From Sharpea azabuensis DSM 18934 (GTDB lineage Bacteria; Bacillota_I; Bacilli_A; Erysipelotrichales; Coprobacillaceae): DNA of 64,000 nucleotides. How positions within the stretch are numbered: the first letter of the stretch is position 1; each line of letters opens with the position of its first letter. A program made the translations under genes and the position numbers. Below the pieces are notes generated by a model that had not been told where the DNA came from, ran no database searches, and was given only the letters and a program-made list of their open reading frames with translations. Shown here in pieces: positions 8,502 to 15,769 of the stretch. The stretch spans positions 1 through 64,000 of the forward strand of contig NZ_JNKU01000001.1 in NCBI RefSeq assembly GCF_000702165.1. Direction: 5' to 3'.

Positions 8502-9041
8502 ATGGATCAAAAAACACAAATAGGGAAATTCATCGCCTTGATTCTAAGACATAAACCTCAGGTTATTGGTATTACGCTAGATGAACATGGCTGGGCAAAG
8601 GTGGATGAGCTGATTGCTGGCATACAACACAAATATCCTCATTTCAACAAAGATTTTCTTGAAGATATTGTAGCTTCAGATGATAAACAGCGTTATAGCT
8701 TTAATGAAGATCATACATCGATTCGTGCTAATCAGGGACATTCGATACCCGTTGATGTTGAACTTCAAGAGGTTGTTCCTCCAGTTGTATTATGGCATGG
8801 GACGGGTGAAAAGTATGTTTCATCCATTGATGAAATTGGTCTGATTCCTAAGACAAGACTCTATGTTCATCTTTCTAGTGATGTTGAGACAGCACATAAA
8901 GTTGGTATAAGACATGGGAAATGTGTCATTTATCAAGTGGATGCGAGAAAGATGTATGAAGATGGCTATCATTTCTATCTTTCCATCAACCATGTCTATC
9001 TGACAAAAGCAGTCCCAATACAATATCTACATAAACAATAA
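8502..9041 (+). CDS. kptA: RNA 2'-phosphotransferase KptA/Tpt1
   Basis: Transfers a 2'-phosphate from RNA to NAD+, releasing nicotinamide and ADP-ribose cyclic phosphate. Length is 179 residues, full size. Family signatures are LRHKP near residue 16 (catalytic Arg/His), WHGT, HLS and VGIRHGKCVIYQVDA. In eukaryotes it completes tRNA splicing; in bacteria without such splicing its natural substrate is unclear. A GGAAGTGAG ribosome site precedes ATG 8502. It stands 13 bases upstream of the PPOX gene, so the two are probably cotranscribed. Confidence 0.92.
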   Translation: MDQKTQIGKFIALILRHKPQVIGITLDEHGWAKVDELIAGIQHKYPHFNKDFLEDIVASDDKQRYSFNEDHTSIRANQGHSIPVDVELQEVVPPVVLWHGTGEKYVSSIDEIGLIPKTRLYVHLSSDVETAHKVGIRHGKCVIYQVDARKMYEDGYHFYLSINHVYLTKAVPIQYLHKQ

Positions 9042-9054
9042 GTGAGGCAATAAT

Positions 9055-9534
9055 ATGTATAACTATCGTAAAATGAGACGTGTCAAGCAGGAAATCTCTA
9101 GACAAGAGTGCATTGAAGTTTTAAAGAATGCGCCAAGGGACATCTTATCAATGCATGGCGAAAATGGCTTTCCTTATAGTGTTCCTATTAATCAATACTA
9201 TGATGAAGAAAATGGTAAACTCTATTTTCATGGTGCTAAAGAAGGATTGAAGCTTGATTTGTTGAGGGAAAACAATAAAGTTTGTTTTACCATTATTGAT
9301 GAAGGTTATCAAATAGAAGGGGAATGGCCGATGCATTTCCATAGTGTTATTTGTCTTGGGACAATCCATGAAGTCACTGGCCAAGAGAGCTTTATCAATC
9401 ATTTAAGAAAGCTAGGCAATAAGTATTATCCTAGTGAGGAAGATGTTGATGACTTAATATCAAAAACAATATCACGTATCTGTTTATATGAAATGGATAT
9501 TGAGAGAATGACGGTTGACACTCCCCATGCCTAA
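9055..9534 (+). CDS. PPOX/FMN-binding split-barrel flavoprotein, 3' end disrupted by IS element 2
   Basis: Pyridoxamine-5'-phosphate-oxidase-like flavin-binding protein, a NimA/general-stress-like family. The N-terminal half matches the fold (MRRVKQEI, GFPYSVPINQYYDEENGKLYFHGA). Native sequence runs through codon ACG at 9511-9513. From base 9515 the frame reads into the IS right end, so the last residues (VDTPHA) are element-derived. Joining 9514 to 11304 gives the ending MTGKE, the motif normally found at this family's C-terminus. Loss of only the tail may leave a folded protein. Confidence 0.8.
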   Translation: MYNYRKMRRVKQEISRQECIEVLKNAPRDILSMHGENGFPYSVPINQYYDEENGKLYFHGAKEGLKLDLLRENNKVCFTIIDEGYQIEGEWPMHFHSVICLGTIHEVTGQESFINHLRKLGNKYYPSEEDVDDLISKTISRICLYEMDIERMTVDTPHA

Positions 9535-9651
9535 AGGCAGGGGATTCTTGCTACCTGCCACTACATAGTGGCTGACCATTACATTTCTGTTAAGTCGTAG
9601 TGCAAGGTATGGGTGTGCCATCACCCATCATAGGGCAGAACATATAGTTCC
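9515..9651 (-). ncRNA. presumptive omega-RNA of IS element 2
   Basis: Non-coding 3' segment between the tnpB stop and the right end, with the terminal hairpin at about 9521-9543. By analogy with characterised IS605 elements it forms the TnpB guide scaffold. The guide would be the PPOX sequence starting at 9514 and read toward lower coordinates, which matches the sequence next to TTTAC at the empty site. Confidence 0.6.
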
Positions 9652-10785
9652 CTACGCAGTATGTCTGATATTACTATCGCCAACATACTCAGTTGAGTTG
9701 CAGATGTTCATGGCTCCAAGAATATCTCGGTGAATGTGGAATCCGCATTTACAAGTATAGTTTCTGTCATTAGCATGATGTACATGACCGCAGACAGGGC
9801 ACGTCTGACTTGTGTATGCAGGGTTTACGTGCTCAACTGCTATGCCTGCCAATTTAGCTTTGTATTCTATAAACTGTGCGAGTCTGTAGAATGACCAATT
9901 ATGCAGGCTATGGTTGTTTTTACGACTTGTTCTTGTCGTAGAACGGATATTTGCTAAACGCTCTAATTTTATGGTTTTAACGTTGTGTGCAACTGCTGTT
10001 TCCACAACGTCATGGCTTAACTTATGGTCGATATCTTTCATGATACGCTGTTCTTTATCATTGATGCGTTTTACAGCATCTATATGTTTGGCTTTTTGAA
10101 GCTTTTTACGAAGACATCTATAATGCCTACGCATGTATTTGTTCTTACGCCCGTTGCCGTAGAATTTCACACTACCATCAGAAATATAAGATACCGCAGG
10201 ACACTTAACACCAAGGTCAACACCCATGACGTTTCCTTCGGTAGTATATGTAGGTTCAATTGTTTCGTATACGACCTGGGCAACTATTTTGCTGCCCTTA
10301 TAAACAATGCGCATGGTTCCAAGTTTACTGTTTGCAAAGACAGACTTCTGCTTATCAGACATCTTGGTTTTAACGGAAAGCCTTTTAGACTTGCCGTTTA
10401 CCATGACGGGGAATTCAATATAATCACCATTGATTTTGAAATTCTGATTGTTGACGTAGCAGCATGTTTTTTTGAGTACGGGCAGCGTGGCTGTTACCGT
10501 GATGTTTTTGCCTTGTTTGGCAAGCTTGTTGTTCTTGCGGTCAGCATCACGACAAGCTTTATTGTATTTCTTAACTATAGACTTTGCATCACGGATGCAT
10601 TGATTTGTTAACGCTGACGGAAGATTCGCCTTAACGTCAGCAGTTGTGTATTTTGAGATGGATATGCCGTTCGCAGCATCAGAAACAAGGCTGTTAACAG
10701 TATTTATATATTCTGTCATAGTTGCCACGATAAGAGACTTCTGTTCTCCTGTCATATAAAGTTTTACTGTTTCTGATAGTTGCAT
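9652..10785 (-). CDS. tnpB: RNA-guided endonuclease TnpB
   Basis: Length is 377 residues, from a TnpB subgroup different from the one at 562. RuvC residues are D in GVDLGVKCPA, E in IKLERLANIRS and D in HIHRDILGAMNI. The zinc ribbon is CPVCGHVHHANDRNYTCKCG. The protein ends soon after the last RuvC motif. It lies nine bases downstream of its tnpA partner and appears intact. Confidence 0.92.
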   Translation of the reverse strand: MQLSETVKLYMTGEQKSLIVATMTEYINTVNSLVSDAANGISISKYTTADVKANLPSALTNQCIRDAKSIVKKYNKACRDADRKNNKLAKQGKNITVTATLPVLKKTCCYVNNQNFKINGDYIEFPVMVNGKSKRLSVKTKMSDKQKSVFANSKLGTMRIVYKGSKIVAQVVYETIEPTYTTEGNVMGVDLGVKCPAVSYISDGSVKFYGNGRKNKYMRRHYRCLRKKLQKAKHIDAVKRINDKEQRIMKDIDHKLSHDVVETAVAHNVKTIKLERLANIRSTTRTSRKNNHSLHNWSFYRLAQFIEYKAKLAGIAVEHVNPAYTSQTCPVCGHVHHANDRNYTCKCGFHIHRDILGAMNICNSTEYVGDSNIRHTA

Positions 10786-10794
10786 AAATGATAC

Positions 10795-11187
10795 CTACAC
10801 ATTCTTTTGATTCTCAATATACTGTTTAATAACTGCAAGCGGAGCACCTCCTACCGTTGAAACAAAATAACTATTAGTCCATAAGCTCGGAAGTCTTGAT
10901 TTAAGCCAAGGAAATTCAGTTCTTAATACTTTAGATGAATAACCTTTTATCTGTTTTACAGCTTTATGCACTCCGAACTGTGGGTCTACTTCCATAAGCA
11001 AGTGTACATGGTCTGGCATGATTTCCATTTCAATAATTTCGACGTTAAGTTGGTCGCACTTTTCTTTAATCAGCTCCTTTAGGCGAACATCAACACCGTT
11101 TATTAAAACGGAACGTCGATACTTAGGACACCATACCACATGGTATTTGCAGAAATAGACTACATTGCGATTAGATTTGTATTTCAT
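10795..11187 (-). CDS. tnpA: IS200/IS605 Y1 transposase TnpA
   Basis: Length is 130 residues. HUH motif DHVHLLMEV at about 59-67; catalytic tyrosine in AVIKQYIENQ. The start MKYKSNRNVVY is typical of the family. It is complete and just upstream of tnpB on the same strand. Confidence 0.93.
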   Translation of the reverse strand: MKYKSNRNVVYFCKYHVVWCPKYRRSVLINGVDVRLKELIKEKCDQLNVEIIEMEIMPDHVHLLMEVDPQFGVHKAVKQIKGYSSKVLRTEFPWLKSRLPSLWTNSYFVSTVGGAPLAVIKQYIENQKNV

Positions 11188-11385
11188 ATAGATATTATAC
11201 CACTCTAATACAATTCTTACCTAAGGGATTAGATAACTTTCGGCAAGATAATTGTAGCCTTATATCCCCATTGCTAAAGCAAGGGGCTTTACGGCGACAT
11301 TTGGTAAAGAGAAGCCTAGGCCAACAATCATCGTTCCAATAACCATCTTAGTAAAACTATAGGATGTGAAAGTAAAGGTTCCACC

Positions 11386-11545
11386 GTGAACTCTACCCCA
11401 GCTGTAGAGGTGGAGGCTTCGTAAGAAGATTGGTATTTAAGTTTCCACCTTTTCAGGCAACCCTTATTCTTACAGGCGTTTCCACTTCGCCACTACCGTA
11501 TAGGAAATCAACACTTTCTAGAATAATTCTTGCATTATGCCTATT
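11386..11545 (-). pseudogene. decayed IS605 right end: tnpB C-terminus and omega-RNA-like hairpin
   Basis: On the minus strand an open frame reads NARIILESVDFLYGSGEVET and stops at about 11457; this resembles a TnpB C-terminus beyond the final RuvC aspartate. It is followed by a non-coding stretch and a terminal hairpin ending in GTTCAC at 11386, closely similar in design to the right end of IS element 1. No transposase or complete TnpB accompanies it. Confidence 0.6.
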
Positions 11546-11558
11546 CCTCCTATAGAAT
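11530..11558 (+). promoter_or_regulatory. promoter of the MATE gene
   Basis: TTGCAT (11530-11535) and TAGAAT (11553-11558) with a 17-base spacer. The predicted transcript would begin near 11565 and run straight into the terminator-like hairpin below. Confidence 0.5.
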
Positions 11559-11581
11559 AGAGCTTGCTTAAAGAAACAGAG

Positions 11582-11633
11582 CTACAAATTTGGCTATTTC
11601 TGAGAAAAAATAGTCGGGTTTGTAGTTTTTTTA
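11582..11633 (+). terminator. terminator-like hairpin in the MATE 5' leader (possible attenuator)
   Basis: A long stem: outer arms CTACAAA / TTTGTAG (11582-11588, 11619-11625), inner arms GGCTATTT / AAATAGTC (11592-11599, 11608-11615, one G-T pair), then about eight T residues. It ends 17 bases before the MATE start codon, leaving no room for another promoter, so the gene may be controlled by premature termination. Confidence 0.65.
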
Positions 11634-11650
11634 TGTCAGGAGGATATTTT

Positions 11651-12994
11651 ATGAATCAAATGAAAGATAAACCTATTTTTCCCTTATTGATGTCAATGGC
11701 ATTTCCCCCAATGATATCCATGTTGATCCAGTCACTATACAATGTTGTTGACAGTATCTTTGTCGCTAAACTAGGTGAAGATGCTTTGACAGCCGTCTCG
11801 CTGATTTTCCCTTTACAAAACTTTTCACTCGCAATGAGTGTTGGCTTGGGGATAGGCATGAATGCACTGATTGCCCGTCATTTAGGAGCTAATGATGAAA
11901 AGAAGGCATCTTATATTGCCTCACAAGGGATATATATGAGTTTCTTGCACTCATTGATTTTTGTGATTATTGGCCTCTTTCTCATTCAGCCCTTCCTCTC
12001 GCTATTTACGACAAAACAATCCGTCCTCGATTATGGTGAGCAGTATGGCATGATTGTCATTACTTTGACTTTTGCATCCTTTATCCATATTGCGATAGAA
12101 AAGATGTTCCAGGCCTGTGGTAATATGGTCATTCCAATGATTATGCAGATGGTAGGTGCTATCGTAAATATCATTCTTGATCCTATTCTTATCTTTGGCT
12201 ATTTTCATATGCCTGCTCTAGGTGTTGCTGGAGCAGCTATTGCGACAATTATTGGTCAGTTTAGTGCATGCATACTTTCCATCATTCTTTTTACAATATT
12301 GCAGACACCTATCCATCTTCATCTAAAACAGCGTCTTCATTTTTCTGCATTTAAAGAAATCTATGCGATTGCCATTCCATCATGCTTAATGATGTGCTTG
12401 CCATCCATTCTTGTCTCCTTGTTGAATATGATTCTTTCGCTTTCTTCACAAACAGCTGTCGCATTCTTTGGCATCTACTATAAGTTACAGACATTTGTCT
12501 ATATGCCATCCAATGGCGTTATTCAAGGAATGCGACCAATTATCAGTTTCAACTATGGCGCACGTGATTATAAGCGTATGAAAGAGACCATTCTCATTAC
12601 GACAAAGACAATAGGTACTATTCTATTAGGGGGAACTTTGCTTTTTATTGTAGCGACAAAACCTATTCTTTCATTATTTAGTGCTAATGATGCAATGATG
12701 ACTATGGGCATTCCTGGCTTGCGTGTTCTTGCACTTGGCTTTGTGATTTCAACATTTGGTACTGTTATGTCCGGTGTCTTTGAAGCCATCGGTGAAGGAA
12801 AGTATTCACTCTTTATTTCTTTGTTGCGACAATTCATTATAACTGTTCCATTATCCTATATTCTTATTCACTATCTAGGTGTTATGGGAGTATGGATAAC
12901 TTTCCCTATTTCAGAAGCTATAGCTCTTATTACTTCATGGATTCTCTACAAAACTACTTATCACAATCATATCTCTCAATTGGACATCTCTTAG
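11651..12994 (+). CDS. MATE-family multidrug/sodium antiporter
   Basis: Exporter of 447 residues with about 12 membrane helices in two homologous halves, beginning FPLLMSMAFPPMISMLIQSLYNVVDSIFVAKLG, a typical MATE first helix. The second half carries the matching NYGARDYKRMKE loop. The start is ATG 11651 behind TCAGGAGGAT; the open frame reaches a TTG at 11564, but that segment is the leader hairpin. Substrates are unknown. Confidence 0.92.
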   Translation: MNQMKDKPIFPLLMSMAFPPMISMLIQSLYNVVDSIFVAKLGEDALTAVSLIFPLQNFSLAMSVGLGIGMNALIARHLGANDEKKASYIASQGIYMSFLHSLIFVIIGLFLIQPFLSLFTTKQSVLDYGEQYGMIVITLTFASFIHIAIEKMFQACGNMVIPMIMQMVGAIVNIILDPILIFGYFHMPALGVAGAAIATIIGQFSACILSIILFTILQTPIHLHLKQRLHFSAFKEIYAIAIPSCLMMCLPSILVSLLNMILSLSSQTAVAFFGIYYKLQTFVYMPSNGVIQGMRPIISFNYGARDYKRMKETILITTKTIGTILLGGTLLFIVATKPILSLFSANDAMMTMGIPGLRVLALGFVISTFGTVMSGVFEAIGEGKYSLFISLLRQFIITVPLSYILIHYLGVMGVWITFPISEAIALITSWILYKTTYHNHISQLDIS

Positions 12995-13008
12995 ATGTCT
13001 TTTTTTAT
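12983..13008 (+). terminator. terminator after the MATE gene
   Basis: Perfect arms GACATCT / AGATGTC (12983-12989, 12993-12999), three-base loop and a T run; it overlaps the stop codon. Confidence 0.85.
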
Positions 13009-13016
13009 TTTTAATA

Positions 13017-13051
13017 TTTGAACTTCAAAATAAATAATAATGTGCTATAAT
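13017..13051 (+). promoter_or_regulatory. bioY promoter with TTTGAA-N-TTCAAA operator
   Basis: The perfect palindrome TTTGAA-C-TTCAAA (13017-13029) covers the -35 position of a promoter whose -10 is TATAAT (13046-13051). The same palindrome occurs upstream of acpP and accB, so bioY probably shares a fatty-acid regulator. Confidence 0.65.
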
Positions 13052-13074
13052 GACGACCATAGGAGGAGAAAGAG

Positions 13075-13620
13075 ATGAGAAATCAAACAAAGTATTTAGT
13101 GGAAAGGGCGATGGCAATCGCATTGCTTATTATTGGTGCACAAATTGCGATACCATTACCACATATGATACCCATCAGCCTACAGACACTTGCTATTTAT
13201 ATTATTGCCATGACTTTCAACAAGAATCAGGCATTGATCATCACATTGATTTATTTGTTTATGGGAGCGATAGGTTTGCCTGTCTTTGCCAGCTTTTCGG
13301 GTGGCATGGATCATTTGCTTGGGGCAAGTGGGGGATTTTTATTGGCCTTTCCTATTCAAGCTTATATCACAAGCCTGCTTGTTCATAAGGGTGATACCAA
13401 GTTTATGAATCTTATTGGGATGATTGTCGGCACGGGTATTTGTTATGCTGTGGGGTGTGCTTATTTTATGTATCTTACCAAAACATCATTAGCGCATAGT
13501 CTGATCATTTGTGTATTGCCTTTTCTTGCTGGTGATGCTTTAAAGATGCTTTGTGCTTTGACGATTGTAAGAAGTTTAAAGAAGGCTTTTGTAATCAGAG
13601 ATGTGCTATTAAATGAGTGA
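13075..13620 (+). CDS. bioY: biotin transporter substrate-binding (S) component BioY
   Basis: Membrane protein of 181 residues with about six helices. Family landmarks: AQIAIPLPHMIPISLQTLAIYI near the N-terminus, GAIGLPVFASFSGG, and LLGASGGFLLAFPIQAYI. It captures biotin and works alone or with an ECF energising module (not in this window). Its position just upstream of the biotin-dependent carboxylase genes, with a shared operator, fits biotin supply for AccB. Confidence 0.93.
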   Translation: MRNQTKYLVERAMAIALLIIGAQIAIPLPHMIPISLQTLAIYIIAMTFNKNQALIITLIYLFMGAIGLPVFASFSGGMDHLLGASGGFLLAFPIQAYITSLLVHKGDTKFMNLIGMIVGTGICYAVGCAYFMYLTKTSLAHSLIICVLPFLAGDALKMLCALTIVRSLKKAFVIRDVLLNE

Positions 13621-13625
13621 TAAAA

Positions 13626-13675
13626 TTTGAATTTCAAAATTAGAGTTTGAAATTCAAAATTAAGCGTGCTATAAT
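13626..13675 (+). promoter_or_regulatory. fatty-acid operon promoter with two FabT-like palindromes
   Basis: Two perfect palindromes, TTTGAA-T-TTCAAA (13626-13638) and TTTGAA-A-TTCAAA (13646-13658), lie 20 bases apart. The second contains the -35 TTGAAA (13647-13652), followed after 17 bases by TATAAT (13670-13675). Binding would block RNA polymerase directly. The sequence resembles the TTTGA-N-TCAAA class bound by FabT-type MarR repressors. Confidence 0.75.
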
Positions 13676-13707
13676 CCCAACGAAAAAGTTTTAAGGAGGA
13701 TATGAAG

Positions 13708-13944
13708 ATGGAAGAAACTTTTCAGACTGTAAAGGATATTATTGTTGACTCATTAAGCTGTGATGAAGAAGATGTCACATTGGAAGCAAGACTTGCTGAA
13801 GATCTTAATGCGGATTCACTAGATGCTGTTGAATTAATGATGGCGATTGAAGATGCATTTGGTATTGAAGTACCAGATGAGGCAGCTCAGGATATGAAGA
13901 CTGTTAAAAGCATTGTTGCCTATGTAGATAAACATAAAGCATAA
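13708..13944 (+). CDS. acpP: acyl carrier protein
   Basis: Acidic protein of 78 residues that carries growing acyl chains on 4'-phosphopantetheine attached to the serine of ADSLDAVEL (about residue 38). Full-length and canonical. ATG 13708 is preferred because AAGGAGGA is seven bases upstream; ATG 13702 is too close. First gene of the fatty-acid operon. Confidence 0.96.
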   Translation: MEETFQTVKDIIVDSLSCDEEDVTLEARLAEDLNADSLDAVELMMAIEDAFGIEVPDEAAQDMKTVKSIVAYVDKHKA

Positions 13945-13951
13945 TTTAAAC

Positions 13952-13978
13952 TTTGAAATTCATAATTTGATATTCAAA
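13952..13978 (+). promoter_or_regulatory. two FabT-like boxes before accB
   Basis: A weaker copy TTTGAAATTCATA (13952-13964) and a near-perfect TTTGAT-A-TTCAAA (13966-13978) fill the acpP-accB gap, immediately upstream of the ribosome site. No clear promoter was found here, so they may act on elongation or on an internal start. Confidence 0.6.
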
Positions 13979-13991
13979 TAGGAGGAAGCAT

Positions 13992-14408
13992 ATGGATAAA
14001 GTCAAAGAATTGATGAAAGCCTTTGAAGAGGCTAACATCAATAAAATGAAATTAGAGATGCATGATCTTAAGCTCGAACTTGAAAAGAGTAGTGGTACTG
14101 CACAAAAAAGCATTGAGACAAGAAGGGAAGAGACACTCGAGGAAAAAGAACCCCAAAGTGACATTCTTGCTTATAAAGTCAAAAGCCCACTTGTTGGAAC
14201 ATTCTATGCTTCTCCATCACCCGATGCCAAAGCTTATGTACAAGTTGGGGATCATGTCACAAAAGGTACAACACTTTGTATTATTGAGGCTATGAAAGTT
14301 ATGAATGAAATTAAGGCACCTGTTAATGGTGTCATTCAAAAGATTCTTGTCCAGGCGAATGATATGGTTGAATATGACCAGGTCTTAATGACAATTGAGG
14401 AAGATTAA
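13992..14408 (+). CDS. accB: biotin carboxyl carrier protein of acetyl-CoA carboxylase
   Basis: Length is 138 residues. A charged N-terminal region and linker are followed by the biotinyl domain from about residue 60. The biotinylated lysine is in EAMKVMNEI, and the thumb region (ASPSPDAKAYVQVG) is present. AccB is biotinylated by the ligase encoded at the end of this operon and shuttles the carboxyl group from AccC to AccDA. Confidence 0.95.
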   Translation: MDKVKELMKAFEEANINKMKLEMHDLKLELEKSSGTAQKSIETRREETLEEKEPQSDILAYKVKSPLVGTFYASPSPDAKAYVQVGDHVTKGTTLCIIEAMKVMNEIKAPVNGVIQKILVQANDMVEYDQVLMTIEED

Positions 14409-15769
14409 TGTTTAAGAAAATATTGATTGCGAATCGTGGCGAGATTGCTTTACGCATTATTCGTGCATGTAAAGAAATGGGCATAGGCAGTGTGGCAGTT
14501 TATTCCACTGCTGATAAGAATGCTTTGCATGCACAGCTTGCCGATGAAGCTATTTGTATTGGTGGTGAGCGTCCTCATGATAGCTATTTGAATATGCAAG
14601 CTATCATTGAAGCGGCCTTAAAAACAGGCTGTGAGGCCATTCATCCTGGCTATGGCTTTTTATCAGAAAATAGTGAGTTTGCGAAGCTTGTGGAAGCTTG
14701 TGGACTGAAGTTTATTGGTCCAAGTGGTGACATCATTGATGCTATGGGCAATAAGGTTGAAGCACGTGAGATGATGATAAAAGCGCAAGTACCAGTTGTA
14801 CCAGGCAGTCGAGGAATCATTAAGAGCTTTGAAGAACTAGAAGCACTTGTTGAAGAAATAGGCTATCCTGTGTTGATTAAAGCATCAGCTGGGGGAGGCG
14901 GTCGTGGTATGCGTAAGGCTTATCATGCAAGCGAGTTAAAAGAAGCCTATACAACGGCTAAGGCAGAAGCAAAGGCCGCTTTTGGCAATGATGATATGTA
15001 TTGTGAAAAACTGATTGTCAATCCTAAGCATGTTGAATTCCAGATTCTTGCTGATCATTTTGGTCATGTTGTCTATCTTGGTGAACGTGATTGTTCGATT
15101 CAAAGACGTAATCAAAAGATGCTTGAAGAATCGCCATGTAAAGTACTTGATGAAGACTTACGCCAAAGAATGGGTGAGGATGCGATTAAGGCAGCTAAGT
15201 GCTGTGGCTATACAAGTGCAGGAACAGTGGAATTTGTCCTTGATCATGAAGGGCACTATTACTTTATTGAGATGAATACCCGTATACAGGTAGAGCATCC
15301 TGTCACAGAAATGGTTTTTGGTATTGATCTTATTAAAGAACAGATTCGTATCGCTCAAAGATTACCACTTTCCTTTACTCAGGAAGATATCAAACTGAAT
15401 GGTTATGCGATTGAATGCCGTATCAATGCCGAAGATCCCCAGCATGACTTTGCCCCTCAGCCAGGGCATATTCATACATTACATTTCCCAGGTGGCTTTA
15501 ATGTTCGTGTTGATTCACATATCTATCAAGATTATGACATCCCGCCTTATTATGATTCCATGCTCGCAAAACTGATTGTTCATGCACCAACCCGTCTTGA
15601 AGCAATTAAGAAAATGCGCAGTGCTCTAAGTGAACTTGTGATAGATGGCGTAATCACAAATCAGAAAGTCCTTTTCTATATTATGCACCAAGTTGACTAT
15701 GTTAGAGGGCATTTTGATACAAGCTTTATGGAACAACATCTAAAAGAGATGGTGGAAGAAAATGGATAA
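14408..15769 (+). CDS. accC: biotin carboxylase subunit of acetyl-CoA carboxylase
   Basis: ATP-grasp enzyme of 453 residues that carboxylates biotin on AccB. The N-terminus KILIANRGEIALRIIRACKEMG is diagnostic. The glycine-rich ATP loop KASAGGGGRGMR, the EMNTRIQVEHPVTE active-site segment and the C-terminal barrel are all present. Its ATG overlaps the last base of accB, showing translational coupling. Confidence 0.97.
   Translation: MFKKILIANRGEIALRIIRACKEMGIGSVAVYSTADKNALHAQLADEAICIGGERPHDSYLNMQAIIEAALKTGCEAIHPGYGFLSENSEFAKLVEACGLKFIGPSGDIIDAMGNKVEAREMMIKAQVPVVPGSRGIIKSFEELEALVEEIGYPVLIKASAGGGGRGMRKAYHASELKEAYTTAKAEAKAAFGNDDMYCEKLIVNPKHVEFQILADHFGHVVYLGERDCSIQRRNQKMLEESPCKVLDEDLRQRMGEDAIKAAKCCGYTSAGTVEFVLDHEGHYYFIEMNTRIQVEHPVTEMVFGIDLIKEQIRIAQRLPLSFTQEDIKLNGYAIECRINAEDPQHDFAPQPGHIHTLHFPGGFNVRVDSHIYQDYDIPPYYDSMLAKLIVHAPTRLEAIKKMRSALSELVIDGVITNQKVLFYIMHQVDYVRGHFDTSFMEQHLKEMVEENG

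Larger units (their letters stand above)
9515..11303 (-). mobile_element. IS200/IS605 element 2 (inserted in the PPOX gene)
   Basis: A minus-strand element of about 1789 bases. Its left end carries a hairpin (CCCC...GGGG, 11266-11286) and abuts TTTAC (complement of 11304-11308). Its right end has a stem around CCCCTGCC/GGCATGGGG and finishes in TCAA at 9515-9518. Excising exactly this interval re-forms codons ATG-ACG-GGT-AAA-GAG in the PPOX gene, which fixes both boundaries. TTTAC is the inferred target and TnpB-recognition motif. Confidence 0.85.
11188..11650. other. IS left end, PPOX 3' fragment, decayed IS right end and MATE leader
   Basis: A gene-free 463-base stretch. 11188-11303 is the left end of IS element 2. 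11304-11362 is the displaced continuation of the PPOX frame, ending at TAG 11360. Antisense to it, an open frame reads a hydrophobic segment (SFTKMVIGTMIVGLGF), so a membrane-protein fragment is possible. 11386-11545 is an IS605 remnant. 11530-11650 is the MATE promoter and leader. Confidence 0.6.

Noticed and set aside
11564-11650. TTG start adding 29 residues to the MATE protein
   Set aside because: The segment is the leader hairpin, and ATG 11651 has an ideal ribosome site.
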